Shown here: positions 1 through 7,409 of the stretch, piece by piece
Layout of the letters: each line of letters begins with the position of its first letter
Numbering within the stretch: position 1 is the first letter of the stretch
NCBI RefSeq assembly: GCF_007829035.1
Contig: NZ_VIVQ01000001.1
Location: 2,294,001 to 2,358,000 of the forward strand
DNA length: 64,000 nucleotides
Reading direction: 5' to 3'
Origin: Rudaeicoccus suwonensis
GTDB lineage: Bacteria; Actinomycetota; Actinomycetes; Actinomycetales; Dermatophilaceae
Notes under the pieces: generated by a model
Databases searched by the model: none
What the model was told of the DNA's origin: nothing
The model's input: the letters and a program-made list of their open reading frames with translations, nothing else
Made by a program: the position numbers and the translations under genes

Positions 1-910
1 CCGGGCCCACTCCCGGCAAGCTGTCGAGACCTGCGGCATCGGCGGTGTTGATGTCGACGACTGCGCCGGCCGCTCCCGACCCGGTGGCGGATCCACCTCC
101 CGCACCACCCGAGCCGGTGGCACCGGCCGGCGGCGCGATCGACTCACCCGGCTTCGGCACCTGGATCTGTTCACCGTCGGTGACGACACGAGCCAAGTTG
201 ACTGCAGCGAGATCGGCAGTCGGAAGTGCGCCACCGGCAGCCTCGACCGCATCGCGCACGCGCGACCCGGTACGGATCTCGACCACACCGGGCTTGCGCA
301 CCTGACCCACGACCTGCACCACGACGATCGACTGTCCGGACGACGACGGGGATCCCGACGCCACCTGATCCGCATCTGCGCCGGAGCCGAATCCCGAGCG
401 GGACGAAGGCGATCCGCTGGACGACGCGCTCGCCAACGCGCTGGCTGCGGCCAGCGGACGAGGAGTCGAGCTGGCGCGTGCGAGCACCGCACGACCACCG
501 AAGACCACCGCTGCCACAAGCACGAGCACCACCGCCCCGATCACCGCCAGCCGACTCGGCGCGAGCAGCGGATCACGCAGAGACGACGGCGTACGCACAA
601 GTGGCTCGTGCGGCCGCACGATCTCGGAGTCCCCGGTAGCGCGGTGACGCGCGGCTCGCCCACCGAGGTCGCGCCGCGTTCGAGACGATGTGTCCAGCTC
701 TTCGGTCTCGCCATCGCCGAGCTCGTCTGCGGCGCCACGCCCGCCGAACTCAGCGATCCTTCGAGGCAACTCACTCAGAGTCGAGCGTGGCTGATCCAGC
801 AGCGTCTGCGAAGTGGGCACCCAGCCAGGCGCACGTCGGACAGCCTCGAGTTCCTCCAGCACCGCCGCAAGGCGGTCCGGCACCGGCGCATCAGAACGTG
901 AACGTGGCAT
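1..910 (-). CDS. comEA: ComEA-family DNA-binding competence protein (partial, 3' end off window)
   Basis: Reading leftwards from the ATG at 910, 303 codons are open to the window edge. The predicted protein has an acidic/basic N-terminal cytoplasmic stretch, one membrane segment at about residues 121-138, a Ser/Gly-rich linker, an SLBB domain at about 194-253 (VVQVVGQVRKPGVVEIRTGS) and the start of a helix-hairpin-helix domain (VDINTADAAGLDSLPGVGP, about 285-303). That order is typical of actinobacterial ComEA, which binds incoming double-stranded DNA at the membrane and feeds the ComEC channel. The C-terminal end and any comEC lie outside the window. It follows degV on the same strand after a 133-bp gap that carries a perfect DnaA-box 9-mer. 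Confidence 0.9.
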   Translation of the reverse strand, partial: MPRSRSDAPVPDRLAAVLEELEAVRRAPGWVPTSQTLLDQPRSTLSELPRRIAEFGGRGAADELGDGETEELDTSSRTRRDLGGRAARHRATGDSEIVRPHEPLVRTPSSLRDPLLAPSRLAVIGAVVLVLVAAVVFGGRAVLARASSTPRPLAAASALASASSSGSPSSRSGFGSGADADQVASGSPSSSGQSIVVVQVVGQVRKPGVVEIRTGSRVRDAVEAAGGALPTADLAAVNLARVVTDGEQIQVPKPGESIAPPAGATGSGGAGGGSATGSGAAGAVVDINTADAAGLDSLPGVGP

Positions 911-962
911 GCCGAAAAGCTAGGCGCCACAGCCCAAACCGTCGCCCACAGACTCCCCACCT

Positions 963-971
963 TGTGGACAA
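963..971 (-). promoter_or_regulatory. perfect DnaA-box 9-mer in the comEA upstream region
   Basis: On the minus strand the sequence is TTGTCCACA, the consensus DnaA box of high-G+C actinobacteria. It lies about 53 bp before the comEA start codon, between degV and comEA. A 9-mer of this composition is expected well under once by chance in the window. Whether DnaA binds here is not shown by the sequence. Confidence 0.4.
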
Positions 972-1043
972 CAGCCACGGCACACCTTCGCTGTGGACGC
1001 ACGGCCCCACCATGCCGCACACCTCCCGCGATGTACCGCCGGC

Positions 1044-1943
1044 TCAGCTGAGGTCGTCGCTGATGCTGCTCCTGTGCGCGCTCGGACGTGGCGCCACGAC
1101 CACGGCGAGGGTGCCCGGCCCGACGTGCGCACCCACGACAGCGCCCACCTCGACCATGAGCACGCGCCCGACCTCCGGAATCTCTCGCGCCAGCCGCTCC
1201 GCCAGCACTTCCGCACGATCGCGCGAATCCAGTTGGTGCACAGCAACATCCACGCCGTCGACGTCATCACGCCGCCCCAGCTCAGTGGCCGCGGCCTGCG
1301 CATGCGCCTCGAGCCGCGCCAACGCCTTGCTGGCCGTTCTGACCCGCTCCAACGGCTCGATGTGGCCGTCGCGCACGGTGAGCAGTGGCTTGATCGCGAG
1401 GGCCGAGCCCACCATGGCCGATGCGCGTCCGATGCGTCCTCCCCGTCTCAGGTGCTCGAGTGTGTCGACGTAGAACACGGTGGTCGATGCTTGCGCATGC
1501 CGGCGCGCCGCCTCCGCGACGGCCCCCGCATCTCCTCCGGCCGCCGCCAGATCGGCAGCAGCGAGAACAGCGAAACCCATCGCCATACCTATGGTTTCGC
1601 TGTCGACGACGGTCACCGGCACAGGTGCACTTGCCGACGCAAGTTCGGCCGCTGACAGCGTCGCGGACATCTGCGCGGACAGGTGGATCGAGACGATCGC
1701 CTCGGCGCCGGCATCAGACAGCTCGGCGTACATTCGGGAGAACGCCGCCGGCGCCGGCCGCGACGTCGACACCGGCACGAACTCCCGCAGCGCGGTCGCG
1801 ATCTGCTCGGAGGTGACATCGCGCCCCTCCTCGTGGGAGACACCACCGACGGCGACCTGCAGCGGTATGACGTGGATGCCGTGGCGAGCGGCGAGATCGA
1901 CCGGCAGGTATGCCGTCGAGTCCGTCACCACCGCCACGGTCAT
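1044..1943 (-). CDS. degV: DegV family fatty-acid-binding protein
   Basis: The 299-aa product starts MTVAVVTDSTAYLP, the N-terminal DegV signature (V-DST-LP), and ends with the family's C-terminal glycine-rich strand (VGAHVGPGTLAVVVAP). DegV proteins bind a single fatty acid; in Gram-positive bacteria they act as the FakB-type subunit that presents fatty acid to a kinase, but no kinase gene is visible here. The start lies 7 bp after the leuS stop, so it is almost certainly co-transcribed with leuS. The leuS-degV-comEA order is common in actinobacteria. Length and motifs are normal for the family. Confidence 0.9.
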   Translation of the reverse strand: MTVAVVTDSTAYLPVDLAARHGIHVIPLQVAVGGVSHEEGRDVTSEQIATALREFVPVSTSRPAPAAFSRMYAELSDAGAEAIVSIHLSAQMSATLSAAELASASAPVPVTVVDSETIGMAMGFAVLAAADLAAAGGDAGAVAEAARRHAQASTTVFYVDTLEHLRRGGRIGRASAMVGSALAIKPLLTVRDGHIEPLERVRTASKALARLEAHAQAAATELGRRDDVDGVDVAVHQLDSRDRAEVLAERLAREIPEVGRVLMVEVGAVVGAHVGPGTLAVVVAPRPSAHRSSISDDLS

Positions 1944-1950
1944 CGCAACG

Positions 1951-4809
1951 TCATCCCGCCACGATGTTGACCAGCTTGGGCGCGCGCACGATCACCTTGC
2001 GAATCTGCTTGCCGTCCAACGCTGCCTGGACCTTGGCGCTCTCGCGGGCCAACGACTCGAGGTCGGCTTCGCTGATGTCGGCAGGGACCTCGAGGCGGTC
2101 ACGCACCTTGCCCTGCACCTGCACCACGCAGGTGACGGTGTCGTCGACCAGCAGCGCCGGGTCGGCCACCGGGAACGGCTCGTAGCTGAGCGTCTGTTCG
2201 TGCCCGAGGCGATGCCACAGCTCCTCGGCGATGTGCGGCGCAACAGGTGCGGTCATCAGGATCAGCGGCTCGACGACGGAGCGTGGCGCGGCGCCGGCCT
2301 TGGTGACGGCGTTGTTCAGCTCGATCAGTTTGGCGATCGCGGTGTTGAACTGCAACGCCTCGTAGTCGCGTGCTACACCGTCAATCGTCTTGTGCAGCAA
2401 CCGATTCAGCTGATCCGAGGGAGCATGGTCGGACACGCACAGCTCGCCGGACTCCTCGTCCACGACGACGCGCCACAGCCGCTGCAGGAAGCGCTGCGAA
2501 CCGACGACTGCGCGGGTCTCCCACGGGCGCGACTGGTCCAGCGGTCCCATCGACATCTCGTAGAGGCGGAAGGTGTCAGCGCCATACTGCTCGCACATCT
2601 CGTCCGGGGTCACGACGTTCTTGAGCGACTTGCCCATCTTGCCGTACTCGCGGGTGACGGCCTGCCCATTCCAGGTGTACGTCGTGGCGTCACCTTCGCC
2701 GTGCTCCTCCACCTCGGCGGCCGGCACCGGCGCAAGGCGGTGATCGCGATACGTGTACGCCTGCACATAGCCCTGGTTGAACAGCCGACGGAAGGGCTCC
2801 CGCGAGCTGACCTCGCCCAGGTCGAAGAGCACTTTGTGCCAGAAGCGCGAGTAAAGCAGGTGCAGGACAGCGTGCTCGACACCGCCGACATACAGATCGA
2901 CACCGCCAGGGTCACCCGCGACACCGGCACCGGACCCACGGCCCGGGCCCATCCAGTACTCCTCGCAGCCGCGGTCGACGAATCGGTCGGCGTTGTCCGG
3001 ATCGGTGTAACGCATTTCGTACCAACAGGATCCAGCCCACTGCGGCATCACGTTGGTCTCGCGCGTGTAGGTCTGCACGCCGTCACCCAGGTCGAGTTCG
3101 ACCTCGACCCAGTCGGTCGCGCGGGACAACGGCGACTCGGGCATCGACTCGGCGTCGTCCGGCTCGTAGGTCTTGGGTGAGTAGTCGGCCACCTCGGGCA
3201 GTTGCACCGGCAGCATCGACTCCGGCAGCGCGTGCGCGACGCCATCCTTGTCGTAGACGATCGGGAACGGCTCTCCCCAGTACCGCTGGCGGCTGAACAA
3301 CCAGTCACGCAGCTTGTAGGTGATGGTGCCGTGACCGGCGCCGACCGACTCCAGGTGCGCGATCACTGCGGCCTTCGCCTCGGCGATTCCCTTGCCGTTC
3401 AACGAGATCGATTCGGACTCGGAGTTGATGGCCGGGCCCTCGCCCAGGAACGGCTCGTCGTCGGGGTGACCCTCGCTCGGCTGCACGGTGCGCACGATCG
3501 GCAGGTCGTACTTTTTCGCGAAGGCCCAGTCACGTGCGTCCTGCGCCGGCACCGCCATGATCGCGCCGGTGCCGTAACCCATCAGCACGTAGTCGGCGAT
3601 GAAGACCGGAACCTGTTCTCCCGAAACCGGATTCGTCGCGAAGGCGCCGGTGAAGACACCGGTCTTGGCTTTGTCTTCGTCAGCCTGACGATCCAGATCC
3701 GACTTGCGCGAGGTGCTCAACCGGTATGCCGCAACCGCCTCCTTCGGCGTCGCTGCTCCTTCGGTCCACGCCTGCCGGGTCTGCGCAGGCCATGCCACCG
3801 GGACGAGTTCGTCGACCAGTGGGTGCTCCGGCGCCAGCACCATGAAGGTCGCACCGAAAATCGTGTCCGGTCGTGTTGTGAAGACCTCGATCGTCGCGTC
3901 GCCGGCGGTGAACTCGATCGCGGCGCCGTGCGAGCGGCCGATCCAGTTGCGCTGCATCGCCTTGATCGACTCGGGCCAGTCCAGCAGGTCCAGGTCGTCG
4001 ATCAGCCGATCGGCATACGCGGTGATCCGCATCATCCACTGCGGCAGGTTGCGCCGGAAGACAGGGAAGTCGCCGACCTCAGTGAGGCCTTCGCCGGTGA
4101 CCTCCTCGTTCGCGACGACGGTGCCCAGGCCCGGGGCCCAGTTGACCGCTGCGGACGACTTGTAGGCCAGCCGGCGACCGTCGACCTCGGCACGCTGCTC
4201 CACCGCGGACAACTGCGCCCACTCGCGGCCGTCGGCGGTCGGGAGTGCTCCGGCCTCGAAGGCGGACACCAGTTCCTCGATCGGGCGTGCCTTGCCGACG
4301 CGCTCGTCATACCAGGCGTTGTAGATCCGGGTGAAGATCCACTGCGTCCACTTGTAGAAGCCGGGGTCGATGGTTTGTATGGCGCGGCGGGTGTCATGGG
4401 ACAGGCCCAACTGGCGCAGCTGCCGGATGTAGTTGGCGATGTTGTCGTCGGTCGTCTTGCGCGGGTGCTGACCGGTGCGGACGGCATACTGCTCGGCCGG
4501 CAGCCCGAAGGCGTCGAACCCCATCGTGTAGAGCACATTGCGGCCCATGGCGCGCTGGTGACGGGCGATGACGTCGGTGCCGATGAAGCCCAGCGGGTGT
4601 CCGACGTGCAGCCCGACGCCGGAGGGGTAGGGAAACATGTCCTGAACCATGAATTTCGGCTTGTCACCGATCGCCTGAGGATCGGCCCAGGGGCCGCTGG
4701 GGTTGGGCGCGTTGAAGGTGCCCTCCTCCTCCCAACGGTCCTGCCATCGGCGCTCGATCTGGTTGGCCAGGGCGGGGGTGTAACGGTGGGCTGGCTGCTG
4801 ATCGTTCAT
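1951..4809 (-). CDS. leuS: leucyl-tRNA synthetase
   Basis: This class I aminoacyl-tRNA synthetase charges tRNA-Leu in the cytoplasm. Of its 952 aa, the HIGH-type motif is HVGH at about residues 68-71 (in [16 protein letters not shown]), the connective-peptide editing domain lies in the middle, and the KMSKS-type motif reads KMGKS before the anticodon-binding domain. The frame extends 24 codons upstream to 4881, but that stretch overlaps the predicted attenuator hairpin, so the start is placed at [10 protein letters not shown] (4809). No good Shine-Dalgarno is seen. The upstream region carries a four-leucine leader peptide and a terminator-like hairpin, suggesting control by charged tRNA-Leu supply. 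Confidence 0.97.
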   Translation of the reverse strand: MNDQQPAHRYTPALANQIERRWQDRWEEEGTFNAPNPSGPWADPQAIGDKPKFMVQDMFPYPSGVGLHVGHPLGFIGTDVIARHQRAMGRNVLYTMGFDAFGLPAEQYAVRTGQHPRKTTDDNIANYIRQLRQLGLSHDTRRAIQTIDPGFYKWTQWIFTRIYNAWYDERVGKARPIEELVSAFEAGALPTADGREWAQLSAVEQRAEVDGRRLAYKSSAAVNWAPGLGTVVANEEVTGEGLTEVGDFPVFRRNLPQWMMRITAYADRLIDDLDLLDWPESIKAMQRNWIGRSHGAAIEFTAGDATIEVFTTRPDTIFGATFMVLAPEHPLVDELVPVAWPAQTRQAWTEGAATPKEAVAAYRLSTSRKSDLDRQADEDKAKTGVFTGAFATNPVSGEQVPVFIADYVLMGYGTGAIMAVPAQDARDWAFAKKYDLPIVRTVQPSEGHPDDEPFLGEGPAINSESESISLNGKGIAEAKAAVIAHLESVGAGHGTITYKLRDWLFSRQRYWGEPFPIVYDKDGVAHALPESMLPVQLPEVADYSPKTYEPDDAESMPESPLSRATDWVEVELDLGDGVQTYTRETNVMPQWAGSCWYEMRYTDPDNADRFVDRGCEEYWMGPGRGSGAGVAGDPGGVDLYVGGVEHAVLHLLYSRFWHKVLFDLGEVSSREPFRRLFNQGYVQAYTYRDHRLAPVPAAEVEEHGEGDATTYTWNGQAVTREYGKMGKSLKNVVTPDEMCEQYGADTFRLYEMSMGPLDQSRPWETRAVVGSQRFLQRLWRVVVDEESGELCVSDHAPSDQLNRLLHKTIDGVARDYEALQFNTAIAKLIELNNAVTKAGAAPRSVVEPLILMTAPVAPHIAEELWHRLGHEQTLSYEPFPVADPALLVDDTVTCVVQVQGKVRDRLEVPADISEADLESLARESAKVQAALDGKQIRKVIVRAPKLVNIVAG

Positions 4810-4861
4810 CGCAAAACTTTCGTCGTCACTGGTGGCTGGCGAAGCGTCGGACCCGCTACAT

Positions 4862-4888
4862 GAAGAAACCCCTCCACGCATGGAAGGG
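4862..4888 (-). terminator. attenuator terminator upstream of leuS
   Basis: On the minus strand CCCTTCCA (4888-4881) pairs with TGGAGGGG (4876-4869) around a 4-nt TGCG loop: eight pairs including one G-T wobble. It is followed by a T-rich run (TTTCTTC). It lies between the leucine-rich leader peptide and leuS, the position of the terminator in ribosome-mediated attenuators. T-tailed hairpins are rare in such GC-rich DNA, which supports the call. Confidence 0.65.
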
Positions 4889-4914
4889 TCAGCCGCGTCG
4901 AAGTCCGCTTGGCG

Positions 4915-4950
4915 TCAACGCGGCCAGCTAAGAAGAAGCAACCGCCGCAC
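4915..4950 (-). CDS. leucine-rich leader peptide of the leuS attenuator
   Basis: A GTG at 4950 opens an 11-codon reading frame, MRRLLLLSWPR then TGA. It has four consecutive leucine codons (TTG CTT CTT CTT), three of them CTT, which is uncommon in this GC-rich DNA. A possible -10 (TAGCCT) lies 6 nt before the GTG, so the leader may be translated from a leaderless transcript. Stalling at the Leu codons would favour an alternative fold over the terminator at 4862-4888. An inverted CCGCGT/ACGCGG pair just after the Leu codons could form the competing stem. The coding reading is seen; the mechanism is inferred from known amino-acid attenuators. Confidence 0.65.
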   Translation of the reverse strand: MRRLLLLSWPR

Positions 4951-4986
4951 GATGCCAGGCTATCGCACGGCCCCTGGGGTATGACG

Positions 4987-5019
4987 AAGGTCCGGCCCCC
5001 AGCCGGGGAACCGGACCTT
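4987..5019 (-). terminator. hairpin terminator after rpsT
   Basis: A perfect 9-bp inverted repeat (AAGGTCCGG at 4987-4995 and CCGGACCTT at 5011-5019) is extended inwards by a CCCC/GGGG pairing. It lies 22 bp after the rpsT stop codon and upstream of the leuS leader, so it separates the two transcription units. There is no T tract, as is common in actinobacteria. Confidence 0.7.
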
Positions 5020-5041
5020 GCGTGCGTGGTGAGCGCCAGGC

Positions 5042-5308
5042 TCAGGCGTCGATCGAGTTGACCGACTTCGCCAGTGCCGACTTCTTGTTGGCTGCCTGGT
5101 TCTTGTGGATGACGCCCTTGGAGACGGCCTTGTCGAGCTTCTTGGATGCCGTCGCCAGCACCTCGGACGCCTTGGCCTTGTCGCCGGACTCCACAGCCTC
5201 GCGGGTCTTGCGGATCCAGGTCCGCAGCTCCGACTTGTAAGCCTTGTTGCGCTCAGTGCGGATCTGGTTGGTCTTGATCCGCTTCATCTGCGACTTGATG
5301 TTTGCCAC
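5042..5308 (-). CDS. rpsT: 30S ribosomal protein S20
   Basis: The 88-aa basic protein begins [20 protein letters not shown] and has the two long helices and C-terminal AAN-KS-L-K signature of S20, which binds 16S rRNA during small-subunit assembly. The start codon is GTG at 5308; the AAGGAAG Shine-Dalgarno on the minus strand sits 7 nt before it, which fixes the start. It lies alone between holA and leuS on the same strand and is followed by a strong hairpin. Its roughly 150-nt upstream region contains a CTGTCA/TGACAG inverted repeat (5345-5363) that could form a hairpin in the mRNA leader. Confidence 0.97.
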   Translation of the reverse strand: MANIKSQMKRIKTNQIRTERNKAYKSELRTWIRKTREAVESGDKAKASEVLATASKKLDKAVSKGVIHKNQAANKKSALAKSVNSIDA

Positions 5309-5516
5309 GTAAGAACTTCCTTGGTCGAGAAATGGTGAAGAACTCTGTCATTGAGGGTGACAGACGCGGCAACGGATGGGGCGTGGGGACACCCGGGCGA
5401 TGCTGCCGCGCTGATTGGTGCTGTCGTGCGCGCACGACCAGAGCGCGCACGCAAGGCACAAAGCTACCAAAAGCGCGCCATCCCGCCCAAATCGAGGCGT
5501 GCCCGGCAGGGATCCG

Positions 5517-5540
5517 ATGACGCCGGACTTCGGCGGTCAG
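5517..5540 (-). terminator. hairpin at the end of holA
   Basis: The arms TGACGCCG and CGGCGGTCA pair around the short loop GACTT, with one bulged G. The element overlaps the holA stop codon region, so it probably ends the holA transcript on the minus strand. No T tract is present. Confidence 0.4.
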
Positions 5541-6493
5541 CCCTGGCGCTCCCCTGCGATCGTCAGGATGGCGCGCTCCACTGCATACACCGGGTCGCGG
5601 CCGCCACCCTTGACGTCGAAGTCGGCAGCAGCGACGGCCTGTATGGCGCGGCCGAGCCGGTCGCCGTCCCAGCCCTGCGCATCGCGCCGCGCGCGGTCGA
5701 CCTGCCAGGGTGCCATCCCGAGCTCCTTGGCCAGTGCCGCCGACGAACCGCGACCCGCCGTCGCCACCCGCGCGACCTGCCGCAACTGACTGGCCAGCAC
5801 CGCCACGATCGGCACCGGGTCCACCCCTGACGCGAGCGCGTGGCGGAGCAGTCGCAAAGCCTCAGGAGCATTGCCACCCACCGCGGCGTCGGCGACGCGG
5901 AAGCCGGTCGCGTCGACCTTGCCACCGTGATAACGCTCGACATACTCGGCGGTGACAGTGCCTGTGGTGTCGTCGATGAGTTGCTGGCAGGCCGAGGCGA
6001 GCTCGCGCAGATCCTTGCCGACCGCCTCGAGCAACGCGCGCACGGCATCGGGCGCCACCGATCGCCCCTGCCGCCGGAACTCGTTGGTGACGAAGGCGGA
6101 TTTGTCGCGGTCGGACTTGAGCGCGGGAGCATCGATGACGCGCGCGCCCGCCTTCTTCAGCGCATCGAGCGCCTTCTTGCCGCGAACACCACCCTTGTGC
6201 TGCACGATGAGCGTGCCGCCGTCGAGACCACCGGACACAACCGTCACGACGTCACTGACGAGATCCTCGCGGGCTTCGTCCAGGTCACGCACGAGCAGCA
6301 CTTTGGTGCCGCCGAACAGGCTGGGGCTGGCGTGCAGTTGCAGCTCCCCCGACTCGTAGGTCGCTGCGTCGATCCGCACCACCTCGGCACCGGGATCGCC
6401 CGCGAGCAACATGTCGATCGTGCTGGCTGCCGCCCGCTCCGCCAGCAGTTGTTCGGGTCCGGCGATGAGCACCAGAGGCGGCAGGTCCGTCAT
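5537..6493 (-). CDS. holA: DNA polymerase III delta subunit
   Basis: The 318-aa protein starts MTDLPPLVLIAGPEQLLAER. HolA is the clamp-loader subunit that opens the beta clamp; the N-terminal AAA+-like fold (degenerate P-loop), the central FVTNEFRRQGRSV segment and the C-terminal helical collar are recognisable. The open frame runs 67 codons further upstream, but that would overlap the divergent purU gene, so the ATG at 6493 is chosen. That ATG is embedded in a GTATGACG octamer. In many actinobacteria holA follows comEC; here it lies upstream of rpsT and leuS instead. Confidence 0.93.
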   Translation of the reverse strand: MTDLPPLVLIAGPEQLLAERAAASTIDMLLAGDPGAEVVRIDAATYESGELQLHASPSLFGGTKVLLVRDLDEAREDLVSDVVTVVSGGLDGGTLIVQHKGGVRGKKALDALKKAGARVIDAPALKSDRDKSAFVTNEFRRQGRSVAPDAVRALLEAVGKDLRELASACQQLIDDTTGTVTAEYVERYHGGKVDATGFRVADAAVGGNAPEALRLLRHALASGVDPVPIVAVLASQLRQVARVATAGRGSSAALAKELGMAPWQVDRARRDAQGWDGDRLGRAIQAVAAADFDVKGGGRDPVYAVERAILTIAGERQG

Positions 6494-6548
6494 ACTCACA
6501 CTCTGCCATTCGGCACCGACACCGCAGCCACCAACCGAAGGACCGCTG

Positions 6549-7397
6549 TTGAGCGACCCGTCATACGTCATCACCGCGCAGTGCGAGGACCGCCCGGGCA
6601 TCGTGCACGCCCTCAGCAGCGTGCTGGTCGACCGCGACATGAACATCGACGAATGCCAGCAGTTCGGCGACCCGCTCACCGGGCGGTTCTTCATTCGCGC
6701 CCGCGTGCACGGACCCGCCGACCAGGACGCGCTCAGCGAATGCCTCGAGCCGGTCGCCGAGCGGTTCGGTATGACGTGGGGTCTGTGGCCGGCTGCTCAG
6801 CCGATGCGCGCACTGGTCATGGTGTCCGGTCTCGGCCACTGCCTCAGCGACCTGCTCTACCGTCAACAGGCCGGCTCACTGCCAATCGACATCGTCGGCG
6901 TCGGCTCGAACCACCTGACCTTCGCCGCGATGGCCGCCGCGCACGACGTGCCGTTCCACCACATCCCGGTCACGGTCGAGACCAAGGCCAGCGCCGAAGC
7001 CAGGCTGCTCGAACTCGTCGACGAGTATGACGTCGAACTCGTCGTGCTCGCGCGCTACATGCAGGTGCTGTCGGACGATCTGTGCCGGGCGCTCGCCGGG
7101 CGCGCCATCAACATCCACCACTCGTTCCTGCCCAGTTTCAAGGGCGCCCGGCCCTATCACCAGGCGCACGCGCGTGGCGTGAAGCTCATCGGCGCGACCG
7201 CGCACTACGTCACGCCGGATCTGGACGAAGGCCCGATCATCGAGCAGGACACCGCACGCATCGACCACGGCTATCGCGCCGAAGCGATGGTCGTGGCGGG
7301 CCGCGACGTCGAGACGCAGGTGCTTGCCCGGGCGATCACCTGGCACGCCGAGCACCGCGTGTTCATCAACGGCAGCAGCACCGTCGTACTGCGCTGA
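6549..7397 (+). CDS. purU: formyltetrahydrofolate deformylase
   Basis: The 282-aa enzyme hydrolyses 10-formyl-THF to formate and THF, supplying formate for purine synthesis and balancing one-carbon pools. The N-terminal ACT domain (about residues 1-85, starting SYVITAQCEDRPGIVHAL) is followed by a formyltransferase domain with the catalytic HHSFLPSFKGARPYHQA segment and the downstream D in TPDLDEGPI. The start is taken as TTG at 6549 because GAAGGA lies 6 nt before it and the ACT domain begins at once. It diverges from holA and converges on dinG 12 bp away. Confidence 0.93.
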   Translation: MSDPSYVITAQCEDRPGIVHALSSVLVDRDMNIDECQQFGDPLTGRFFIRARVHGPADQDALSECLEPVAERFGMTWGLWPAAQPMRALVMVSGLGHCLSDLLYRQQAGSLPIDIVGVGSNHLTFAAMAAAHDVPFHHIPVTVETKASAEARLLELVDEYDVELVVLARYMQVLSDDLCRALAGRAINIHHSFLPSFKGARPYHQAHARGVKLIGATAHYVTPDLDEGPIIEQDTARIDHGYRAEAMVVAGRDVETQVLARAITWHAEHRVFINGSSTVVLR

Positions 7398-7409
7398 GCG
7401 CCGCCCTGA

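Noticed and set aside
4862-4950. T-box riboswitch for leuS
   Set aside because: The leader is too short for a specifier stem and T-box bulge; the leucine-codon leader peptide fits ribosome-mediated attenuation better.
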